From: Kerstersia gyiorum | GTDB lineage: Bacteria > Pseudomonadota > Gammaproteobacteria > Burkholderiales > Burkholderiaceae_B | Assembly: GCF_004216755.1 (NCBI RefSeq) | Contig: NZ_SGWZ01000006.1 | Coordinates: forward strand, 1 to 64,000 | Reading direction: 5' to 3' | DNA: 64,000 bases | Shown here: positions 53,807 to 62,511 of the stretch, piece by piece | Layout: each line of letters opens with the position of its first letter | Position numbering within the stretch: position 1 is the stretch's first letter | Position numbers and translations under genes: made by a program | Notes under the pieces: generated by a model | What the model saw: only the letters and a program-made list of their open reading frames with translations | Databases searched by the model: none | Told to the model about the DNA's origin: nothing

Positions 53807-54948
53807 TCATCTCTTCTCCCTCCGACTACCGCCTGGCCGCCAAGAAACGCCTGCCGCCCTTCCTGTTCCACTACATCGACGGCGGCGCGTATTCCGAAGA
53901 CACCCTGCGCCACAATGTCAGCGACCTGTCAGAGATCCTGCTGCGCCAGCGCATCCTGAAAGACACGGCCACCCTGGACCTGAGCACCCGGCTGTTCGAC
54001 GAAACGCTGTCCATGCCGCTGGCGCTCTCGCCCGTCGGCCTGACCGGCATGTATGCGCGCCGTGGCGAAGTCCAGGCCGCACGCGCGGCGGATGCCAAGG
54101 GCATCCCCTTCACCATGTCCAGCGTTTCGGTCTGCCCGATCGAGGAAGTAACGCCCAAGATCAAGCGCCCCATGTGGTTCCAGCTGTATGTCCTGAAAGA
54201 CCGCGGCTTCATGCGCAATGTGCTGGAACGCGCCCGCGATGCCGGTTGCTCGACGCTGGTCTTCACGGTGGACATGCCCATCCCCGGCGCACGCTACCGC
54301 GACGCCCATTCAGGCATGAGCGGCCCCAATGCCAACCTGCGCCGTTATCTGCAGGCCGTCACCCGCCCGGGCTGGTCCTGGGACGTCGGCCTGTTTGGCC
54401 GTCCCCATGATCTGGGCAACATCTCGGCCTACCTGGGCAAGCCCACCGGCCTGGAAGACTACATGGGCTACCTGGGCGCCAACTTCGACCCCACCATTTC
54501 CTGGAAAGACCTGGAATGGATACGCGATTTCTGGCAAGGCCCCATGGTCATCAAGGGTATTCTTGATCCTGAAGACGCTCGCGATGCCGTCCGTTTCGGC
54601 GCCGATGGCATCGTCGTGTCCAACCATGGCGGCCGCCAGCTCGACGGCGTGCTCTCCGCCGCCAAGGCACTGCCCCCCATTGCCGACGCAGTCAAGGGGC
54701 AACTGAAGATCCTGGTCGATTCCGGCGTACGCAGCGGCCTGGATGTGGTCCGCATGATGGCGCTGGGCGCAGACCTGGCCATGATAGGCCGCGCCTATAT
54801 CTACGCGCTGGCTGCCGGCGGCCAGGAAGCTGTGGCAAACTTGCTGAACCTGTTCGACAAGGAAATCCGCGTCGCCATGACCCTGACCGGCGCGCGGAAT
54901 ATCGGTGAAATCACTTCCGACCTGCTGGTCAAGGAGGGACTCGCATGA
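53803..54948 (+). CDS. lldD: L-lactate dehydrogenase (FMN, quinone-linked)
   Basis: 381 residues, flavin alpha-hydroxyacid dehydrogenase. FHYIDGGAYSEDTL near residue 24, catalytic histidine in VVSNHGGRQLDGV near 275, preceded by the FMN lysine in MVIKGIL, and PIPGARYRDAHSG, typical of LldD. Membrane-associated, feeds electrons to quinone and makes pyruvate. ATGA overlaps on both sides tie it to lldR and dld. Confidence 0.96.
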   Translation: MIISSPSDYRLAAKKRLPPFLFHYIDGGAYSEDTLRHNVSDLSEILLRQRILKDTATLDLSTRLFDETLSMPLALSPVGLTGMYARRGEVQAARAADAKGIPFTMSSVSVCPIEEVTPKIKRPMWFQLYVLKDRGFMRNVLERARDAGCSTLVFTVDMPIPGARYRDAHSGMSGPNANLRRYLQAVTRPGWSWDVGLFGRPHDLGNISAYLGKPTGLEDYMGYLGANFDPTISWKDLEWIRDFWQGPMVIKGILDPEDARDAVRFGADGIVVSNHGGRQLDGVLSAAKALPPIADAVKGQLKILVDSGVRSGLDVVRMMALGADLAMIGRAYIYALAAGGQEAVANLLNLFDKEIRVAMTLTGARNIGEITSDLLVKEGLA

Positions 54949-56708
54949 CCACCGAAAGCACTGACAGCACCGCCAGTGACGGCACCCAGCTGCTGTCCCG
55001 GTTGCGCCAGCTGGTCGGCGCCGACAACGTCCTGACCCATGCCTCCGCCACCCGGCGCTTCCGCAAGGGGCATCGTACCGGCGAAGGCAAAGTCCTCGCC
55101 GTCGTGCGGCCCGGCACGCTGCTCGAACAATGGCAGGCAGTACAGGCCATTGTCGCTTCGGGCCGCATTGTCCTGATGCAGGCAGCGAACACTGGCCTGA
55201 CCGGCGGTTCGACGCCGGACGGCAACGACTACGACCGCGAAATCGTCCTGATCAACACGATGCGCATCACTGGCGTGCAGGTCATACGTGGCGGCGAGCA
55301 AGTTGTCTGCCTGCCCGGCGCCACGCTGGACCGCCTGGAGCAAACCCTGGCCCCCCTGGGCCGCGAGCCACACTCGGTGATTGGTTCCTCCTGCATAGGC
55401 GCGTCGGTGCTGGGCGGAGTCTGCAACAATTCCGGTGGCGCACTGGTGCGGCGCGGCCCGGCCTACACCGAACTGGCCCTGTACGCCCGGGTCCGGGAAG
55501 ACGGCGAACTGGAGCTCGTCAATCACCTCGGTATCCGGTTGGGTGACACGCCCGAGGAAATCCTGACCCGCCTGCAATCCGGTGACTACCAGCCCGAGGA
55601 CATCGCCAACGACGCCGGTGCAGCATCGGACCCGCGCTATGCCGAACACGTCCGGCAGGTAGACGAGCCCACGCCCGCGCGTTTCAATGCCGACCCCTCG
55701 CGACTGCACGAAGCGTCCGGCTCTGCCGGGCGCATCTGCCTGTTTGCGGTGCGCCTGGATACCTTCCCGCGCGAACCGAGCACGGTGTTCTATATCGGCA
55801 GCAACAACCCCGACGACCTCACCGAGGTGCGCCGCCACCTGCTGACTGAACTGCCCAGCCTGCCCATCGCCGGCGAATACATCCACCGCACGGCGTTCGA
55901 CATCGGCGCGAAGTACGGCAAGGATGTGTTCCTGCTGATCGACAAGTTCGGCACGGCGCGCGTCCCCAAGGCCTTCGCCATCAAAAGCCGCATTGACGAC
56001 GTCTGCGAACGCCTGGGTCTGCCAGGCCTCACCGACCACGTGCTGCAGGCTTTCACCGCGCTGCTGCCCAATCACCTGCCGCGCCGCATGCGCGACTACC
56101 GCGAACGCTACGAGCACCACCTGCTGCTGCGCGTCTCCAACGATACGGCCGACGCCACGCGCGCCTTCCTGCAACAGCATTTCGGCGGCAGCAGCAGCGG
56201 CGCCTATTTCGAGTGCGACGCGGAAGAAGGCCGCAAGGCCTTCCTACACCGCTTTGCCATCGCCGGGGCAGCCATCCGCTACCGCGACACGCATCGCCGC
56301 TCGGTCCAGGACATCGTCGCCCTGGATATCGCGCTGCGCCGCAACGACCGCGACTGGGTAGAACAACTGCCCCAGGAGATGGAAGGCGACATCATCCACA
56401 AGCTTTACTACGGCCACTTCTTCTGCCACGTCTTCCACCAGGACTACATTGTTCGCAAGGGCGTGGACCCGCTGGCAATGGAACACAGCATGTGGAAACT
56501 GCTGGATGCGCGCCAGGCGGAATACCCGGCCGAGCACAATGTCGGCCATCTTTACGTCGCCAAGCCGGCGCTGGCCGACTTTTACCGCCAGCTCGACCCG
56601 ACCAATACCTTCAATCCCGGCATCGGCCATACCTCCAAGCTCAAGCATTGGGGCAATTGCTGCGAACAGCGCGGCCTGCCTGCGGCCTACCGCAGCAGCC
56701 AGGACTGA
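54945..56708 (+). CDS. dld: D-lactate dehydrogenase (quinone), Dld type
   Basis: 587 residues, matching the E. coli respiratory Dld in length and layout. FAD domain with MQAANTGLTGGSTPDG and GSSCIGASVLGGVCNNSGGALV; C-terminal membrane-binding and capping part with GKDVFLLIDKFGT, EMEGDIIHKLYYGHFFCHVFHQDYIVRKG and FNPGIGHTSK. With lldD the operon oxidises both lactate enantiomers. Unrelated in detail to the shorter FAD oxidase at 45915. Confidence 0.96.
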   Translation: MTTESTDSTASDGTQLLSRLRQLVGADNVLTHASATRRFRKGHRTGEGKVLAVVRPGTLLEQWQAVQAIVASGRIVLMQAANTGLTGGSTPDGNDYDREIVLINTMRITGVQVIRGGEQVVCLPGATLDRLEQTLAPLGREPHSVIGSSCIGASVLGGVCNNSGGALVRRGPAYTELALYARVREDGELELVNHLGIRLGDTPEEILTRLQSGDYQPEDIANDAGAASDPRYAEHVRQVDEPTPARFNADPSRLHEASGSAGRICLFAVRLDTFPREPSTVFYIGSNNPDDLTEVRRHLLTELPSLPIAGEYIHRTAFDIGAKYGKDVFLLIDKFGTARVPKAFAIKSRIDDVCERLGLPGLTDHVLQAFTALLPNHLPRRMRDYRERYEHHLLLRVSNDTADATRAFLQQHFGGSSSGAYFECDAEEGRKAFLHRFAIAGAAIRYRDTHRRSVQDIVALDIALRRNDRDWVEQLPQEMEGDIIHKLYYGHFFCHVFHQDYIVRKGVDPLAMEHSMWKLLDARQAEYPAEHNVGHLYVAKPALADFYRQLDPTNTFNPGIGHTSKLKHWGNCCEQRGLPAAYRSSQD

Positions 56709-56718
56709 AGCACCTGAT

Positions 56719-56755
56719 GCAGGCTCGGGACGGATACCGCCAGTCCCGAGCCTGC
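56719..56755 (+). terminator. Hairpin at the end of the lactate operon
   Basis: Perfect 13-base-pair stem (56719-56731 with 56743-56755), 11-base loop, starting ten bases after the dld stop. No T-run. Confidence 0.55.
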
Positions 56756-56854
56756 CGGCAGGGAACTTGCTTGCCGGGCCATGGTCACTTTCCAGTCCAG
56801 CAGCGGCTGGTATGATCGCCGCATTGCTCCTCTGGCTCCCTGCTCCCTCATATC

Positions 56855-57643
56855 ATGCTGCAACATCCGGAATTCAACCCCATTGCCCTGCAGCTCGGCC
56901 CGCTGGCCGTGCACTGGTACGGGCTGATGTACTTATGCGGTTTCGTTTCCGCCTGGCTGCTGGGCCGCTGGCGTATCCGCCATGGCGGACTGACCCGCCT
57001 GACCGAACGCGATCTCGACGACATCATTTTCTATGGCGTCATCGGCGTAATCCTGGGCGGCCGCCTGGGCTATGTGCTGTTCTACAAACCTGCCTACTAC
57101 CTGTCGCATCCGCTGGAAATCTTTTACCTCTGGGAAGGCGGCATGGCCTTCCATGGCGGCCTGCTGGGCGTGGTCATCGCGCTGCTGCTGTTTGCACGCA
57201 GCCGCAAGTATTCGGTGCTGGAAGTCGGCGACTTCGTTACCCCGCTGATCCCCCTCGGGCTGGCATTCGGCCGCCTGGGCAATTTCATCAATGGTGAATT
57301 ATGGGGGCGCGCAACCAATGTACCCTGGGGCATGGTGTTCCCCCAGGCGCAGGATGGCATTGCACGTCACCCGTCGCAGTTGTATCAGATGAGCCTGGAA
57401 GGCCTGGCGCTGTTCGTGATCGTCTGGTTCTTCGCGCTGCGGCCCAGGCCCGCCGGGCAGATCAGCGGCCTGTTCCTGGCCGGCTACGGCATCTTCCGCT
57501 TCGCTGTCGAGTTCACCCGTGAACCCGACAGCTTCCTGGGCCTGCTCGCCGGCGGCCTGAGCATGGGCCAGTGGCTGTCACTGCCCATGATCCTTGCCGG
57601 CGCCTGGCTTCTCTTCAGGGCTTCAGAGCAACCGTCCCGCTGA
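56855..57643 (+). CDS. lgt: Prolipoprotein diacylglyceryl transferase
   Basis: 262 residues, seven membrane segments. Attaches diacylglycerol to the lipobox cysteine of prelipoproteins, including LolB of this window. WYGLMYLCGF, GVIGVILGGRLGYVLFY, MAFHGGLLG, and the Lgt signature GRLGNFINGELWGR are all visible. The last 29 bases overlap the tail of the opposing SIMPL gene. Confidence 0.97.
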   Translation: MLQHPEFNPIALQLGPLAVHWYGLMYLCGFVSAWLLGRWRIRHGGLTRLTERDLDDIIFYGVIGVILGGRLGYVLFYKPAYYLSHPLEIFYLWEGGMAFHGGLLGVVIALLLFARSRKYSVLEVGDFVTPLIPLGLAFGRLGNFINGELWGRATNVPWGMVFPQAQDGIARHPSQLYQMSLEGLALFVIVWFFALRPRPAGQISGLFLAGYGIFRFAVEFTREPDSFLGLLAGGLSMGQWLSLPMILAGAWLLFRASEQPSR

Positions 57644-58352
57644 CCGACACCGACACCGTCACGGTGTCGGCTTCCAGCGGCACGCTGTCAGCGGCCGCAC
57701 CGGCAGCCTTGGCCATCATCATCTGAGGACGCGGCGCCATTTCATACTGCACGCCACTGCCGCCCAGGTCGATCTTGCGAATCTCATAGCCCTTGAAGCC
57801 GAAGGCCTCGGCCGCGGCCCCGGCACGCTGGCGGAAGGCGTCCGCCGCCTGTTGCAACAGGCGCTCCTCGTGCTTGGCGCGCGCCTCGTCCGAGAGAATG
57901 AAAGCGATGTTATCCAGGGGCATCTGATCTTGTACCTTGACGGCCAGCCCGGACGCCTTGGCAAAGTCAGTCGATTCCAGCAGGATTTCAGCCCGGCCGC
58001 GCCAGGCGCTGATGCGGCCGTCGCGGTCGGTCTGGGGCCAGATGCGGTAATTGCCGTTACGCGCCTTCACGCCTTTTTCATCACGCAACATCTTCATGGC
58101 CGCTTCCAGATGCTCATTGAGCGCGCGGCTGACATCTGTCTGGCTGGCGGCTTCCGACTCATACGCCAGCGTGAGCAAGACCGTATCCTGTTGAACCTTG
58201 GCTGCAGCCTGAGCCTGCAGGGTCAGTTGCGGCGCACGATCGCGCGGCTGGCGGTCTTCACCGTTGCCTGCCCAGGCAGTCGCTGCGGGCAAGGCCAGCG
58301 CCAGGGCCAGTGCGGCGCCACGGCGGATCATACGTTGTCGGGTACGCTGCAT
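57615..58352 (-). CDS. SIMPL (DUF541) domain periplasmic protein
   Basis: 245 residues. Signal peptide (LALALALPAATAWA-GN), then a SIMPL domain: LTLQAQAAAKVQQDTVLLTLAYESEA, a NYRIWPQTDRDGRISAWRGRAEI segment like the YxxxP...WRA region of the family, and a C-terminal beta part ending TVTVSVSVSGTVALKP. AAGGAG precedes the ATG. Envelope-stress related in other bacteria (YggE-like). Convergent 29-base overlap with lgt. Confidence 0.9.
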   Translation of the reverse strand: MQRTRQRMIRRGAALALALALPAATAWAGNGEDRQPRDRAPQLTLQAQAAAKVQQDTVLLTLAYESEAASQTDVSRALNEHLEAAMKMLRDEKGVKARNGNYRIWPQTDRDGRISAWRGRAEILLESTDFAKASGLAVKVQDQMPLDNIAFILSDEARAKHEERLLQQAADAFRQRAGAAAEAFGFKGYEIRKIDLGGSGVQYEMAPRPQMMMAKAAGAAADSVPLEADTVTVSVSVSGTVALKP

Positions 58353-58470
58353 GGAGTGCTCCTTTATCTACAGGGAAAATAGAATACGGCGAGAATAACC
58401 CGTGCCGAACAGGCACCCGCCCGGCAGCAAAGGCCTACAGGCGGCCGCCTGCCGTCACGAAGCGGCCGCC

Positions 58471-58507
58471 AAAGAAAAAAGGCGGTGCCGCTACACGACA
58501 CCGCCTT
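58471..58507 (-). terminator. Rho-independent terminator downstream of 6S RNA
   Basis: Minus strand: AAGGCGGTG pairs with CACCGCCTT (58499-58507 with 58479-58487), 11-base loop, followed by a T-rich run (TTTTTTCTTT including the stem end). A second hairpin (58516-58522/58533-58539) lies between it and the 6S RNA. Confidence 0.85.
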
Positions 58508-58550
58508 GATTGACTGCGGGAAACGCGTTTTGTTCCCGCGACATTGAATG

Positions 58551-58725
58551 CCCCGCGTGTGCCGTCCAGGCCGGCATCTCGAACCCAGAGAGTTCAAGTT
58601 GGTCGCTCGTGGTCTGGCTTCGGGTTCGTCTGACAAGAGACGATCGCACCTACCGGACGCCCTTACAACCTATGCCATAAAAGCATCGGTTCAGAGAATA
58701 TGGCCAAGTCACGAACACCGCAGGG
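58551..58725 (-). ncRNA. ssrS: 6S RNA
   Basis: About 175 bases between the pairing ends; the mature ends may lie a few bases out. On the minus strand the 5' arm CCCTGCGGTGT pairs with the 3' arm ACACGCGGGG (six pairs, a bulged G, four pairs). The open-promoter-like bubble is flanked by GTGACTTGGCC and by GGGTTCGAGATGCCGGCC, as in betaproteobacterial 6S RNA. It binds sigma-70 RNA polymerase in stationary phase. The location directly downstream of zapA, same strand, is the conserved one. Confidence 0.9.
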
Positions 58726-58813
58726 ACAACCTGCTGGCCAGCTGTGTGATGGTACAGCCCGCCCAATTCTTCACTGCATGTAAAAATGGATACTAAGTAC
58801 GGCGCCAGATGGC

Positions 58814-59125
58814 TCAGGAGGCAGGATTTTCCTCTGCCAGCGCGGCATCTATCATCTGGTGCACGGATTCAATTTTACGCTTGAAATCACCCACTGCCAA
58901 ACTGCCCAGCGGCCCGTCCGGCGCTTTCATGGCAAGCAGTTCACTGGCGATCTGCAGCGCAGCCAGCACGGCGATGCGCTCATTGCCGGACACCCGGCCA
59001 CTGGCCTGGATGTGGTTGGTCACCCGTGCCACATGATTGACCGCAGCCTGCAAGGTCTGCTTTTCCTCGGCCGAGCAGGCCAGGGAGTAATCACGCGACA
59101 GGATGGTGGCATTTACGCGTTCCAT
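58814..59125 (-). CDS. zapA: Cell division protein ZapA
   Basis: 103 residues. Stabilises FtsZ bundles at midcell. Recognised from the short beta-strand head VNATILSRDYSLACSAEEKQTL, the central ERIAVLAALQIASELL helix and the coiled-coil tail. Start overlaps the end of the coiled-coil gene upstream by 13 bases, so the two are co-translated. 6S RNA follows. Confidence 0.93.
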   Translation of the reverse strand: MERVNATILSRDYSLACSAEEKQTLQAAVNHVARVTNHIQASGRVSGNERIAVLAALQIASELLAMKAPDGPLGSLAVGDFKRKIESVHQMIDAALAEENPAS

Positions 59126-59556
59126 TGCCTAGCCTCCGAGCCAGTTTCCTGGGCCGCGACCAGCGCACCAGGCAAGCGTTCCAGCACGGCGTCGATACGT
59201 TGCCGCGCTTCTTCATTCACTGCCTGCAGGCGCACCAGCTGGCCTTCGCGCACACCCAGTTCCACCCGCATGCGCTGGTTTTCCGCCGACAGGCGTTCCA
59301 CCTCTGCGCGCAGACCGGCTGTTGCGTTGTCCACTTCAGTTTGCAGGCTCAGGCGGGAAGCCTCGCACTCATCGAGCAACTGCTGCAGCGTTTCCGCCTG
59401 TTCGCGCTGCTCGAGCAACTGGCTTTGCAACTGTGAGCCGCGCCGCACGGCGGCTGCCTCGCGTTCAAGCGCAGCAACGCGCTCGGCCTTGAGGCGTGCC
59501 GAGTACTGAGTCAACTGCCCGATACGGGCAACGAGTCGATCGAGATCTTCCAACAT
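59113..59556 (-). CDS. Coiled-coil protein paired with ZapA (ZapB-like)
   Basis: 147 residues, almost entirely coiled coil with heptads of Leu, Ala, Gln and Glu from MLEDLDRLVARIGQLTQYSARLKAE onward. Genes encoding such proteins are common before zapA in betaproteobacteria and a division-ring role is likely. The start at 59556 is tentative because the ribosome site is weak; a longer frame to 59631 exists. No signal peptide. Confidence 0.8.
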   Translation of the reverse strand: MLEDLDRLVARIGQLTQYSARLKAERVAALEREAAAVRRGSQLQSQLLEQREQAETLQQLLDECEASRLSLQTEVDNATAGLRAEVERLSAENQRMRVELGVREGQLVRLQAVNEEARQRIDAVLERLPGALVAAQETGSEARQWNA

Positions 59557-59641
59557 ATTCGCTATCGTAAACCATCCCGGCATTTCCGCGAAAGCGCCAC
59601 CCGCCGCAACGGGTGGCGCCTCGCGCCGCATTCCCTACAGA

Positions 59642-60202
59642 CTACAGCAACAGCGGCGTTCCCGCTCCTGCGTCCTGGTCCTGACGCCCGCCCGGACGAT
59701 GCCGCAGATAACGTTTGTTATGCTGCGCCCGCCGGAACAGGATCGCCGCCAGCTCATTGAGCGCCAGCGAATAGACATCCCGCTTGAAATCTATGACAGA
59801 ATCCAGCGGCACCCAATAATGACTCCAGCGCCACGCGTCGAATTCCGGGTGCGAACTCGCCCGAAGGCAAACATCGCTGTCCCGTCCGACCAGCCGCAAC
59901 AGGAACCAGATCTGCTTCTGGCCCCGGTAGTGACTGCGCGAATCACGACGCAAAAAGCGCTCCGGCACGTCATAGCGCAACCAGTTGCGCGTACGCCCCA
60001 GAATGCGGACATGCTCCGGCAGCAGGCCGACTTCCTCGTGCAGTTCGCGGTACATTGCCTGCGCGGGACTTTCCCCGTGCTTGATACCGCCCTGCGGAAA
60101 CTGCCATGCGTGCTCTCGTATACGCTTGCCCCAGAACACCTCGTTCTTGTGGTTGACAAGGATAATGCCGACATTGGGACGATAGCCTTCACGGTCAAGC
60201 AT
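59642..60202 (-). CDS. rppH: RNA pyrophosphohydrolase (Nudix)
   Basis: 186 residues. Removes pyrophosphate from mRNA 5' ends to begin decay. MLDREGYRPNVGIILVN start, WQFPQGGIKHGE, and Nudix box GGIKHGESPAQAMYRELHEEVGL written here in its usual GX5EX7REUXEEXGU order. The C-terminal tail is rich in Arg, Gly and Gln. Divergent from proS across 101 bases. Confidence 0.95.
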   Translation of the reverse strand: MLDREGYRPNVGIILVNHKNEVFWGKRIREHAWQFPQGGIKHGESPAQAMYRELHEEVGLLPEHVRILGRTRNWLRYDVPERFLRRDSRSHYRGQKQIWFLLRLVGRDSDVCLRASSHPEFDAWRWSHYWVPLDSVIDFKRDVYSLALNELAAILFRRAQHNKRYLRHRPGGRQDQDAGAGTPLLL

Positions 60203-60303
60203 CAGCCACCCCCAGCGAATTCAATACAATTACGTGTGATTATACGGTCAGCCTTTTCTTCTGCCGATCCGATTCGACCCTTACTTCGAGCCTCACTCTT
60301 ACC

Positions 60304-62037
60304 ATGCGCGCTTCACGTTACCATCTGAACACCCTCAAAGAAGCCCCCTCCGACGCCGAGGTCACCAGCCATCAGCTCATGACCCGCGCCGGCATGATCC
60401 GCAAGCTGGCCGGCGGTATCTACAATTACATGCCGCTCGGGCTGAAGGTCATCCGCAAGGTCGAAGCGATCGTGCGCGAAGAAATGAACCAGGCCGGCGC
60501 ACTGGAATTGCTGATGCCCGTCGTCCAGCCCGCCGAGCTGTGGGTGGAATCCGGCCGTTGGGAACAATATGGCCCCGAACTGCTGCGCATCAAGGACCGC
60601 CATGGCCGCGACTTCGTGCTGCAGCCCACGTCCGAGGAAGTCATCACCGACATCGCCCGCAACGAAATCCAGAGCTGGCGCCAGCTGCCGGTGAACTTCT
60701 ATCACATCCAGACCAAGTTCCGCGACGAGCGCCGCCCCCGCTTCGGTGTCATGCGCGGACGGGAATTCACGATGAAGGATGCCTATTCCTTCGACCGCGA
60801 CGAAGCCGGCGCGCAAGCCAGCTACGACACGATGTACGAAGCCTACATGCGCATCTTCACGCGCCTGGGCCTGGTTTTCCGCGCCGTGGCCGCCGACACC
60901 GGCTCCATCGGCGGCAGCCGCAGCCATGAGTTCCAGGTCATTGCCGACACCGGCGAAGACCTGATCGTCTATGACCCGGACAGCGATTACGCCGCCAACA
61001 TGGAACTGGCCGAAGCGCCTTGCCTGTTGCCGGCACGCGCGCCAGCCGCCCAGGCCCTGGAAAAAGTGGCCACCCCGAACGCCAGCAAGTGCGAGGAAGT
61101 GGCTGCGCAACTCGGCCTGCCGCTGACGCAGACCGTAAAATCCCTGGTGCTCGCCACCGATGACGCCGAAACCGGCAAGGCCACGCTGTGGCTGCTGCTG
61201 ATCCGCGGCGATCACGAGCTCAACGAAGTCAAGGTCGGCAAGCTGCCGGGCCTGAAGAACGGCTGGCGCTTCGCCACCGAAGCCGAGATCCTCGAGCATT
61301 TCGGTGCCCGCCCCGGTTCGCTGGGTCCGATCGGTACCTCCCTGCCAGTACGCGTCGTGGCCGACACGACCGTCGCCAACATGAGCGACTTCGTCGTCGG
61401 CGCCAATGCCGATGGCTTCCACTACAGCGGCGCGAACTGGGGCCGTGACCTTGCCGAGCCGGAACTGGTTGCGGACATCCGTAATGCAGTGGCCGGTGAC
61501 CCGGCGCCGTCGGGCGGCCGCCTGGCCATCCAGCGCGGCATCGAGACCGGCCACGTGTTCTACCTGGGCACCAAGTATTCCGAAGCGCTGAAAGCCACCT
61601 TCCTGGACGAAACCGGCAAGCCCGCGCTGATGCAAATGGGCTGCTACGGCATCGGCATCACCCGTATCGTCGGCGCCGCCATCGAACAGAACCACGACGC
61701 CAAGGGCATTGTCTGGCCGCGCGCGCTGGCGCCCTTCGAAGTCGTCCTGTGCCCGGTGGGCTGGGGCAAGAGCGAAGCGGTGCGCGAGCAAGCCGAAGCC
61801 ATCTACGGCGCGCTGCAGGCCCGCGGCATCGACGTGATCCTGGACGACCGCGACCAGCGCCCCGGCGTCATGTTCGCCGAATGGGAACTGATCGGCGTGC
61901 CGGTACGCGTCACCATCGGCGAGCGCGGCCTCAAGGACGGCATCGTCGAAGTCCAGAGCCGCCGCGCCGGCAATGCCGAGCACATCCCGGTGGCCCAGGC
62001 GGTAGAAGCCATCCTGGCCACGCTCGACGCTTATTGA
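60304..62037 (+). CDS. proS: Prolyl-tRNA synthetase
   Basis: 577 residues, bacterial type with inserted editing domain. Class II motif 1 around LELLMPVVQPAELW, motif 2 in FRDERRPRFGVMRGREFTMKDAYSFD, motif 3 in GCYGIGITRIVGA, and the YbaK-like insertion at about 240-390 (SKCEEVAAQLGLPLTQTVKSL). C-terminal anticodon-binding domain with DDRDQRPGVMFAEWELIGVP. The ATG at 60304 gives the family start MRASRYHLNTLKEAP. Confidence 0.97.
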   Translation: MRASRYHLNTLKEAPSDAEVTSHQLMTRAGMIRKLAGGIYNYMPLGLKVIRKVEAIVREEMNQAGALELLMPVVQPAELWVESGRWEQYGPELLRIKDRHGRDFVLQPTSEEVITDIARNEIQSWRQLPVNFYHIQTKFRDERRPRFGVMRGREFTMKDAYSFDRDEAGAQASYDTMYEAYMRIFTRLGLVFRAVAADTGSIGGSRSHEFQVIADTGEDLIVYDPDSDYAANMELAEAPCLLPARAPAAQALEKVATPNASKCEEVAAQLGLPLTQTVKSLVLATDDAETGKATLWLLLIRGDHELNEVKVGKLPGLKNGWRFATEAEILEHFGARPGSLGPIGTSLPVRVVADTTVANMSDFVVGANADGFHYSGANWGRDLAEPELVADIRNAVAGDPAPSGGRLAIQRGIETGHVFYLGTKYSEALKATFLDETGKPALMQMGCYGIGITRIVGAAIEQNHDAKGIVWPRALAPFEVVLCPVGWGKSEAVREQAEAIYGALQARGIDVILDDRDQRPGVMFAEWELIGVPVRVTIGERGLKDGIVEVQSRRAGNAEHIPVAQAVEAILATLDAY

Positions 62038-62065
62038 TCCCTTACCCCGTCCGCAGGACTCAACC

Positions 62066-62497
62066 ATGGTTCCCTCCCAAGCTACCCCTGCAGGCGAAAC
62101 GCTGGCAGTCCGTGTCTACTACGAAGACACGGACGCCGGTGGTGTCGTCTTCTATGCAAACTATCTGAAGTTCATGGAACGCGCCCGCACGGAATGGCTG
62201 CGCCGGCTGGGCGTGAACCAGGCCGAATATGCCCGCGAGACGGGCGCCGTGTTCGTGGTGCGCGAAGTCAGCATCCAGTACCGGCGTTCTGCGCGCCTCG
62301 ATGACCTGCTCACGATACGCAGCCGCATCACCCGCATCGGCGGCGCATCCGTCGATTTTTTTCAGGAAGTCCTGCGCGGTACGGAACTGCTGGCCACCAG
62401 CACCATCCAAGTCTGTTGCGTCAACGTTGACACCATGCGGCCCATGCCTGTGCCTGAGCCGCTGCGCTCCACTTTGCTCACTTTCATTTCGGAATAA
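62066..62497 (+). CDS. ybgC: Tol-Pal-associated acyl-CoA thioesterase YbgC
   Basis: 143-residue hotdog-fold thioesterase with YYEDTDAGGVVFYANYLKFMERARTEWLR, which contains the catalytic aspartate. First gene of the tol-pal cluster; 14 bases before tolQ. Begins 28 bases after proS, so possibly co-transcribed with it. Confidence 0.94.
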   Translation: MVPSQATPAGETLAVRVYYEDTDAGGVVFYANYLKFMERARTEWLRRLGVNQAEYARETGAVFVVREVSIQYRRSARLDDLLTIRSRITRIGGASVDFFQEVLRGTELLATSTIQVCCVNVDTMRPMPVPEPLRSTLLTFISE

Positions 62498-62511
62498 CGG
62501 AATCACCCTCC

